Shown here one piece after another: positions 58,864-64,000 of a DNA stretch of 64,000 nt (its first letter is position 1; each line of letters starts with the position of its first letter). The notes beneath the pieces are model-generated. The model ran no database searches, was not told the DNA's origin, and saw only the letters and a program-made list of their open reading frames with translations. The translations under genes and the position numbers were made by a program. The stretch is from Streptomyces corallincola (GTDB lineage: Bacteria > Actinomycetota > Actinomycetes > Streptomycetales > Streptomycetaceae): the NCBI RefSeq assembly GCF_019104725.1, contig NZ_JAHRXF010000005.1, forward strand, positions 186,001-250,000. Direction: 5' to 3'.

Positions 58864-59733
58864 ATGCCCCATGTCTTCCCCACCACGGAATCGGCCGCCC
58901 GCGGCCGGTCCGCGACGTCCGCGTCGCGGCCGGGCGCCGGTGACGGCCCGCCCCGCAGCGCGCTGGTCACCGGCGCGTCCTCCGGCATCGGCGCGGCCGT
59001 CGCCCGCCGCCTGGCCGCCGAGAACTGGCGGCTCGTCCTGAACGGCCGGGACGAGACCCGGCTCGCGGCGGTCACCGCACAGGTCTCCGCGCAACTGTCC
59101 GCGCGGGTCCCCGGCCGGGCCCACGGCTCCGCCGTCGCCTTCCCCGCCGACCTCACCGCCCCCGGTGGCGGTCCCTCCCTCGCCGACTTCGTCCTCGACC
59201 GCGTCGGCCCGCCCGCCCTGCTGGTCGCCAGCGCCGGGATCGGCTGGGCCGGTGACTTCGCCACCATGCCCCGCGAGGCCATCGAGGAGGTCGTCGCCGC
59301 CGACCTGCTGGCCACCCTCCACCTCGTCCGCCGGATGGTCCCCCCGATGGCCGAGGCCGGGACCGGACGCATCGTCCTCATCGGCTCCGTGGCCGGAAGC
59401 CTCGGGGTGCGCGGCGAAGCCGTCTACTCCGCCGCCAAGGCAGGCATCGGCGCCTTCGCCGACGCACTCCGCTACGAGTTGAAGGACGCGGGTGTGGGCG
59501 TCACCCATGTGATCCCCGGCGCCGTGGACACCCCCTTCTTCGACCGGCGCGGCGTCCCCTACCAGCGCTCCCGGCCACGCCCCGTCTCCTGCGAACGCGT
59601 CGCGGACGCCGTGTGGAACGCCGTACGACGCGGCAAGGACGAGGTCTACGTCCCCGGCTGGCTGCGCCTGCCCACCCGGATGCGCGGGGTCGCACCCGCG
59701 ATGTACCGGCGGCTCGCCGCCCGGTTCGGATGA
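58864..59733 (+). CDS. SDR family oxidoreductase
   Basis: A 289-residue short-chain dehydrogenase with a 32-residue Arg/Ala tail before the Rossmann motif TGASSGIGAAVARRLAAENW. NAG is replaced by SAGIGWAG, and the catalytic block is S-x-x-YSAAKAGIGAFADAL. Length is slightly above the classical family because of the N-terminal tail and a C-terminal extension. The ATG at 58864 has GAGGTAAG upstream. It lies 6 bp before the GTG of the DMT-like membrane protein, so the two are likely co-transcribed. The substrate is unknown. Confidence 0.87.
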   Translation: MPHVFPTTESAARGRSATSASRPGAGDGPPRSALVTGASSGIGAAVARRLAAENWRLVLNGRDETRLAAVTAQVSAQLSARVPGRAHGSAVAFPADLTAPGGGPSLADFVLDRVGPPALLVASAGIGWAGDFATMPREAIEEVVAADLLATLHLVRRMVPPMAEAGTGRIVLIGSVAGSLGVRGEAVYSAAKAGIGAFADALRYELKDAGVGVTHVIPGAVDTPFFDRRGVPYQRSRPRPVSCERVADAVWNAVRRGKDEVYVPGWLRLPTRMRGVAPAMYRRLAARFG

Positions 59734-59739
59734 GCGGAC

Positions 59740-60645
59740 GTGGGAGCCCTCACCATCGCCCTGTCCCTGCTGGCCGCGCTCTCCAACGCCTGCGCCTCCG
59801 TACTCCAGCGGCTCGCCGCCGCCAAGGAGGACAGCGAGAGCGAGGCCGGGCACGCCGTCAACTGGTTCGTCCACGTACTGCGCCGCCCCGCCTGGCTGGC
59901 CGGGTTCGCGCTGCTCCTGCTCTCCACCGTGCTCCAGGGCGCCGCCCTCGCCCTGGGCAGCCTCTCCGTCGTACAACCCCTCCTCACCAGCGAACTCCTC
60001 TTCACCCTCGCCGTCGGCAGCATCGCCTTCCACCACCCGCCCGACCGGCGCACCTGGATGGCGTTCGCCGCCCTCGGCCTCGGACTCGCGCTGTTCCTGG
60101 CCGCCGCCGCGCCCTCCGACGGCAAGGCGGTCGCACCCGCCGGACACTGGCTGATCGCCGGGGGCGCGGTGCTGTTCGTGGTCGTCGTCCTGGTCGTCGT
60201 CGCCCGGCTGACCAGCGGCGCACCCCGCGCCACCCTGCTCGGCCTCGCGGCGGCCATGTCGTTCTCCGTCACCGCCGCCCTGCTCAAGGAGGTCGTCGGC
60301 CGGATTCAACTGGGCTGGGCGGGCGTCTTCTCGCACTGGGCGCCCTACGCCACGGCGGTCGCCGGACTCACCGCGTTCCTGCTGATGCAGGGCGCGTTCC
60401 GCGCCGGTTCGCTCACCGCGTCCCAGCCCGCGCTCACCCTCGGCGACGCCCTGACCAGCGTCGCCCTGGGCTGGGCTCTCTTCGACGAACGCATCGGCCT
60501 CGGTATCCGGATCATCCCGGAGATCCTCGGCGTCCTCCTCATCGGCGCCGGCAGCCTCGGCCTCGCGGGCGCCCCCTCGGTCAACGGCGCCTGGGACACG
60601 GCGCCTGCGGCGAAGGGGCGGGAGGCGGGGGAGGAGAAGAGCTGA
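59740..60645 (+). CDS. EamA/DMT-like transporter membrane protein
   Basis: A 301-residue membrane protein with about nine to ten hydrophobic segments, arranged as two similar halves (LLSALSNACASVLQRLAAAK and later DALTSVALGWALFDERIGLG). The second half ends with PEILGVLLIGAGSLGLAGAP, typical of the drug/metabolite transporter superfamily. Substrate unknown. The GTG at 59740 follows the SDR gene closely, and the NodB deacetylase follows at 60743. Confidence 0.82.
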   Translation: MGALTIALSLLAALSNACASVLQRLAAAKEDSESEAGHAVNWFVHVLRRPAWLAGFALLLLSTVLQGAALALGSLSVVQPLLTSELLFTLAVGSIAFHHPPDRRTWMAFAALGLGLALFLAAAAPSDGKAVAPAGHWLIAGGAVLFVVVVLVVVARLTSGAPRATLLGLAAAMSFSVTAALLKEVVGRIQLGWAGVFSHWAPYATAVAGLTAFLLMQGAFRAGSLTASQPALTLGDALTSVALGWALFDERIGLGIRIIPEILGVLLIGAGSLGLAGAPSVNGAWDTAPAAKGREAGEEKS

Positions 60646-60742
60646 CGGAGCGGGGGGACACGGGCGTGCCCCCCTGCCCCGCCCCGTACGTGCCCGCCCC
60701 GCCCCGTACGTGCCCCCAGCACACCCCGCGAGGAAGAGACGG

Positions 60743-61594
60743 ATGCCCCACTCCACCCCCGTACGCCGTACGGCGACCGCCGCCGGGCTGCTGGCACCCG
60801 CCGTGCTCGCCGCCGCGCACATCGGTACGGCCGCGACCTGGCTCCCGGACGTGCGCCGGACCCTGTTCCCCGGCCTCGCGGGCCGGGGCCGCCCCGACCA
60901 CGTCGCCCTGACCTTCGACGACGGCCCCGACCCCGAGTCCACGCCCCGCTTCCTCGACCAACTGGACGAACTGGACGTACGCGCGACCTTCTTCCTGCTC
61001 GGGGAGAGCGTCGCCCGGCACCCGGAGCTGGCCGCCGAACTCGTCCGGCGCGGTCACGAGGCCGCCGTGCACGGCTGGAACCACAGCCGCCCCTGGCGCC
61101 CCGCACCCCTACGGGACATCACCGAGGTCACCCGCGCGGCGCGGGTGATCCACGAGGCCACCGGCGGCCCCGCACCCCGCTGGTACCGGCCCCCGTACGG
61201 CATCCTCAGCTCCGGCCGCTGGCTGGCCGCGCGCCGCGCCGGACTGCGTACGGTGCTGTGGAGCGCCTGGGGGCGCGAGTGGGACCCCGACTCCAACCCC
61301 GACACGGTCCGCGCCCTCATCGGCGCCGACCTGCGCGGCGGCGGTACCGTCCTGCTGCACGACTCCGACCACACCTCACCCCCCGGCACCTGGCGCGCCG
61401 CACTCGGCGCGGTGCCGGCGCTCGTACGGGACTGCCGCGCGGCGGGGCTCACGGTCGGGCCGCTGGGCGAGCACGGAGTACGAGGTCCGGGGAGCGGGCG
61501 GGGCAGGGGCCAGGACCACGGGGCGCCGGAGGACCCGGAAGACATGGTGCGGGACCACATGGCGCGGGACCACATGGCGCCGGGACCCATGTAG
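60743..61594 (+). CDS. polysaccharide deacetylase (NodB domain) with repeat-encoded tail
   Basis: A 283-residue protein with an N-terminal hydrophobic segment (AAGLLAPAVLAAAHIGTAATW) that may anchor it. The NodB domain has the metal and catalytic residues in LTFDDGPDPESTPRFLDQLDE, HGWNHSRPW, RYPPYG-like RPPYGILSSG and LLHDSDH. It likely deacetylates a cell-wall or surface polysaccharide, such as chitin-like or peptidoglycan sugars. The last 30 residues (DHGAPEDPEDMVRDHMARDHMAPGPM) are translated from CACATG repeats and not part of the domain. The ATG has GAGGAAGAGAC upstream. Confidence 0.87.
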   Translation: MPHSTPVRRTATAAGLLAPAVLAAAHIGTAATWLPDVRRTLFPGLAGRGRPDHVALTFDDGPDPESTPRFLDQLDELDVRATFFLLGESVARHPELAAELVRRGHEAAVHGWNHSRPWRPAPLRDITEVTRAARVIHEATGGPAPRWYRPPYGILSSGRWLAARRAGLRTVLWSAWGREWDPDSNPDTVRALIGADLRGGGTVLLHDSDHTSPPGTWRAALGAVPALVRDCRAAGLTVGPLGEHGVRGPGSGRGRGQDHGAPEDPEDMVRDHMARDHMAPGPM

Positions 61595-61606
61595 GCAGCG
61601 CACACG
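61541..61606. repeat. array C of CACATG repeats, partly coding
   Basis: Units GACATGGTGCGGGAC, CACATGGCGCGGGAC, CACATGGCGCCGGGAC and CCCATGTAGGCAGCG have the same 15-bp spacing as arrays A, B and D. They encode the MVRDH-MARDH-MAPGP tail of the deacetylase, so the array extends across a stop codon into non-coding DNA. Confidence 0.7.
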
Positions 61607-61611
61607 AAAGC

Positions 61612-61637
61612 GGGGTGCACCGTAGGCGGTGCACCCC
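61612..61637. terminator. bidirectional hairpin terminator
   Basis: A 10-bp stem (GGGGTGCACC at 61612-61621 / GGTGCACCCC at 61628-61637) lies between the convergent deacetylase and catalase genes. Confidence 0.8.
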
Positions 61638-61661
61638 ACTGACGCCTCACCTCACGTCACC

Positions 61662-63182
61662 TCACGCCTTCTCCTGAAGGGAACTCCGCGCCGGATTCCC
61701 CTGCTCATCGGCCTTCGGGTCCTTCTCGGAGGCCTTGGCCCGCACCCCGTCCGCGATCCGCTTGCCGATGACGGTGTCGATGTTGGACCAGTACGCGAAG
61801 GCCCGCTCCAGCACCGGCTCGCTCACCCCGTTCAGCAGGTGGCCGACCACGTTGTCCACCAGCCGGTCCCGCGCCGCGTCGTCCAGCACCTCGCGGACCA
61901 TCGTCCCGGCCTGACCCCAGTCGTCGTCCTCCGCGTGCCGCACATAGGCGGCACGGGTGATCGCGCCGTCCGCCTCCCAGCTCGGCGGCTCCCCGAACCG
62001 GGCGGTGTCCGCCGCCGGGCCGCCCTTGGAGTTCGGGGCATACACCGGGTCACTGGTCTTCCGGAACGCCATCGCCCCGTCCTTGGAGTACGTGTGCACG
62101 TCCGCCACGGGCGCGTTGACCGGGAGCTGCTGGTAGTTGACGCCGATCCGGTACCGGTGGGCGTCCGCGTACGAGAACAGCCGCGCGAGCAGCATCCGGT
62201 CCGGGCTCGGGCCGATGCCGGGGACGAGGTTGTTCGGCTGGAACGCCGCCTGCTCGATCTCGGCGTGGTTGTCCGTCGGGTTGCGGTCCAGCGTCATCTT
62301 CCCGACCGGGATCAGCGGGTAGTCGCTGTGCGGCCACACCTTGGTCAGGTCGAACGGGTTGAACCGGTAGTCCGGCGCGTCCTCGTACGGCATGACCTGC
62401 ACATACAGCGTCCAGCTCGGGAACTCCCCGTCCCGGATGTGCTCGAACAGATCACGCGTGTGGTAATCCGTGTCCACCGCGGCCATCTGGTCGGCCTCGT
62501 CCTGGGTGAAGAACTCGACGCCCTGGTCGGTCTTGAAGTGGTACTTCACCCAGAACCGCTCACCGGCCTCGTTGATCCACATGTACGTGTGGGACGTGTA
62601 GCCGTTCATGTGGCGCCAGGTGCGCGGGATGCCCCGGTCGCCCATCAGCCAGGTGACCTGGTGCGCGGACTCCGGGGACAGCGTCCAGAAGTCCCACTGC
62701 ATGTCGTGGTCGCGCAGGTTGTTGTCGGCGCGACGCTTCTGGGACCGGATGAAGTGCTGGAACTTCATCGGGTCCTTGACGAAGAACACCGGGGTGTTGT
62801 TGCCGACCATGTCGTAGTTGCCCTGGTCGGTGTAGAACTTCACCGCGAAACCGCGCGGGTCGCGCCAGGTGTCGGGGCTGCCCCGCTCACCGGCGACCGT
62901 CGAGAAGCGGATCACCAGGTCGGTCCGTACCCCCGGCTGGAACAGCGAGGCCTTGGTGTACGCGCTGACGTCGTGCGTCGTCTCGAAGTGCCCGAACGCC
63001 CCGCTGCCCTTGGCGTGCGGCTGCCGCTCGGGGATCCGCTCCCGGTTGAACTGGGCCATCTGCTCGATCAGATACGCGTCCTGGAGCAGGATCGGACCGC
63101 CGGGTCCCACGGTGAGCGAGTGCTCGTCACTCTCCACCGGTGCGCCGGAGTCGGTCGTGGTGGCGGCTGGTTTCTCCGTCAT
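61662..63182 (-). CDS. monofunctional heme catalase
   Basis: A 506-residue small-subunit catalase. The distal His is in [15 protein letters not shown] near residue 55, the distal Asn in [12 protein letters not shown], and the proximal heme Tyr in [17 protein letters not shown]. It breaks down hydrogen peroxide to water and oxygen in the cytoplasm. There is no signal peptide. The ATG at 63182 has GAAAGGC upstream. No peroxide-sensing regulator (CatR/OxyR) is beside it in this window. It ends at a terminator and is convergent with the deacetylase. Confidence 0.93.
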   Translation of the reverse strand: MTEKPAATTTDSGAPVESDEHSLTVGPGGPILLQDAYLIEQMAQFNRERIPERQPHAKGSGAFGHFETTHDVSAYTKASLFQPGVRTDLVIRFSTVAGERGSPDTWRDPRGFAVKFYTDQGNYDMVGNNTPVFFVKDPMKFQHFIRSQKRRADNNLRDHDMQWDFWTLSPESAHQVTWLMGDRGIPRTWRHMNGYTSHTYMWINEAGERFWVKYHFKTDQGVEFFTQDEADQMAAVDTDYHTRDLFEHIRDGEFPSWTLYVQVMPYEDAPDYRFNPFDLTKVWPHSDYPLIPVGKMTLDRNPTDNHAEIEQAAFQPNNLVPGIGPSPDRMLLARLFSYADAHRYRIGVNYQQLPVNAPVADVHTYSKDGAMAFRKTSDPVYAPNSKGGPAADTARFGEPPSWEADGAITRAAYVRHAEDDDWGQAGTMVREVLDDAARDRLVDNVVGHLLNGVSEPVLERAFAYWSNIDTVIGKRIADGVRAKASEKDPKADEQGNPARSSLQEKA

Positions 63183-63800
63183 CGGTCTGCCTTTCGTCGT
63201 ACGGCGTACTACGGAGCAGTGACGCGCCGGTCGCGCGGTGGACGCACGACCGGCGGACCCAGGGCTCGCTGCCCAACCCCATGTGCGCGGGCACCCGCTC
63301 CTGCCGGAATCCCGTGGTGCCGGGACCCACACTCTGATGCGCACCGCACACGTGACCCGTGGAGGCGGACACAAACACGTACGGGACAGGAAAGGGGAGA
63401 ACGGTGGGCGGATGTGGCGTAGGGGCACCGGACAAGCGGGACGTGGGCGCGCCAGCTGACCCGCCCGCACCCGCACCTTCCCTCAGGGTGAACCTGTGGG
63501 GGAGGGCTCGCCACCGGAGCCGAGGGAGAGCCGCACATGGAGGGGAGCCACTATGTGGGGCGGGCACATGTGCGGAGCCCACACCCATGTGACGATCCGG
63601 CGATGGGGCAGGCGCGGTGATCCCGGCCGTGCGGCACATGTGCCGGGGCCGCCTCGCGGATGACGACGGCGGTCCCCGGCCGGGCGATGTCCGTGGTCCC
63701 TCGGTTCCGGGGCCGGGAGAGCAGGGCCGGAGAAACCGAGGGTTCGGGGCCCACGTACACCGCACTGTATGCGTGTGCCTCGGTCAGGGATCGGTATGCG
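63183..63800. other. 618-bp region upstream of catalase with CACATG array D
   Basis: It lies between catalase and the molybdopterin oxidoreductase at the edge; both are leftward. It holds GTACG-G-CGTAC (near 63200), which could be part of the catalase promoter, and the repeat array at 63533-63650. I see no coding bias and no domain in any frame, so no gene is supported. Confidence 0.5.
63533..63650. repeat. array D of CACATG repeats
   Basis: Looser copies of the 15-bp theme: GCACATGGAGGGGAGCC, CACTATGTGGGGCGGG, CACATGTGCGGAGCC, CACACCCATGTGACG and, further right, GGCACATGTGCC (a 12-bp perfect palindrome near 63633). Spacing is less regular than in arrays A and B. Confidence 0.6.
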
Positions 63801-64000
63801 TCACTCGTCGGAGTGATTCGCCGCGGGCTCGATCCGGACGCGTACGTGCTTCATGATCGGCTGGTCGCTCTGTTCGCTGTAGTCGCACAGCGCGATTAGC
63901 GCGTTCATCTCCGGCATGTACCCGGCGGCGCACCCCCGGGGAATGTCGTACGGCACGGCGAGATACCCGTTCAGCGCGCGGATGCTGCCGTCCTTGGCGG
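63801..64000 (-). CDS. partial: C-terminus of FdhF/YdeP-type molybdopterin oxidoreductase
   Basis: The gene runs off the right edge; only the last 65 codons are present (the stop is at 63801-63803). The translation DGSIRALNGYLAVPYDIPRGCAAGYMPEMNALIALCDYSEQSDQPIMKHVRVRIEP matches the molybdopterin-dinucleotide-binding C-terminal end (Molydop_binding) of formate-dehydrogenase-like oxidoreductases of the FdhF/YdeP type. No signal of truncation is seen apart from the window edge. The start and active-site part lie outside. Confidence 0.75.
   Translation of the reverse strand, partial: AKDGSIRALNGYLAVPYDIPRGCAAGYMPEMNALIALCDYSEQSDQPIMKHVRVRIEPAANHSDE

Overview
The window is very GC-rich throughout, uses many GTG and TTG starts, and almost every gene has a strong G/C third-position bias. 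It carries a SARP-type regulator, several Tat-dependent secreted enzymes and a SpoIIE/STAS anti-sigma network. All of this points to a Streptomyces or a close relative. I see no rRNA, tRNA, CRISPR array, phage gene or transposase. Gene density and style suggest a chromosome arm with accessory metabolism.

Layout. 0.3-5.6 kb: Bcr/CflA efflux pump, SDR, double AsnC/Lrp regulator, YceI protein, NTF2-like protein, TetR regulator. 5.86-8.2 kb: Tat-secreted GH95 fucosidase with a promoter that contains an inverted repeat. 8.3-12.9 kb: leftward operon (RidA, HAD dehalogenase, aminotransferase, MHS transporter, GntR/FCD repressor) with the palindrome TTGTTAACAA at two places. 13-17.8 kb: DUF1348-like protein, compact class II ribonucleotide reductase, LLM flavin oxidoreductase, small MT0933-type protein, methyltransferase. 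17.9-27.1 kb: oligosaccharide locus (GH2, LacI, ABC importer, GH31) tied together by the operator TTACAGCGCTGTAA. 27.2-28.2 kb: a second MT0933-type protein and a small membrane protein.

28.2-46.4 kb is the centrepiece: a ribosomal peptide (RiPP) cluster. It has a SARP regulator, an ocin-ThiF-like F protein whose C-terminal half looks like a degenerate YcaO, two complete YcaO cyclodehydratases, a double-domain SagB-type dehydrogenase, a split LanB dehydratase, a single-polypeptide fusion of PqqD-like domain, M50 protease and ABC ATPase, and an ABC permease. A 57-aa precursor lies on the opposite strand; 21 of its last 23 residues are Ser, Thr or Cys. An M20 peptidase is divergent from the precursor. 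The enzymes imply that the F protein delivers the precursor, the YcaOs and SagB form azoles, the LanB halves form dehydroamino acids, and the M50-ABC fusion cleaves and exports the product. I see no third SpaB_C-type (pyridine synthase) gene, so I favour a linear azole/dehydroamino-acid peptide over a macrocyclic thiopeptide.

46.5-51.9 kb is a regulatory island: two STAS proteins and an HATPase kinase, then an operon of PAS/GAF/PP2C phosphatase, a B12-binding protein with the Wx9EH signature of CarH-type photoreceptors, and a third STAS protein. This looks like a cobalamin-based light input to a partner-switching network. 51.9-63.2 kb: DHFR-like reductase, Tat-exported PHP metallohydrolase, secreted phospholipase A2, M15 peptidase, two small secreted Cys proteins, MGDG-synthase-like glycosyltransferase, SDR, DMT-like membrane protein, NodB deacetylase and catalase. 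The right edge cuts the C-terminus of a molybdopterin oxidoreductase.

A roughly 15-bp repeat built on CACATG recurs at four places (19.9, 58.7, 61.6 and 63.6 kb) and has no explanation from the genes.
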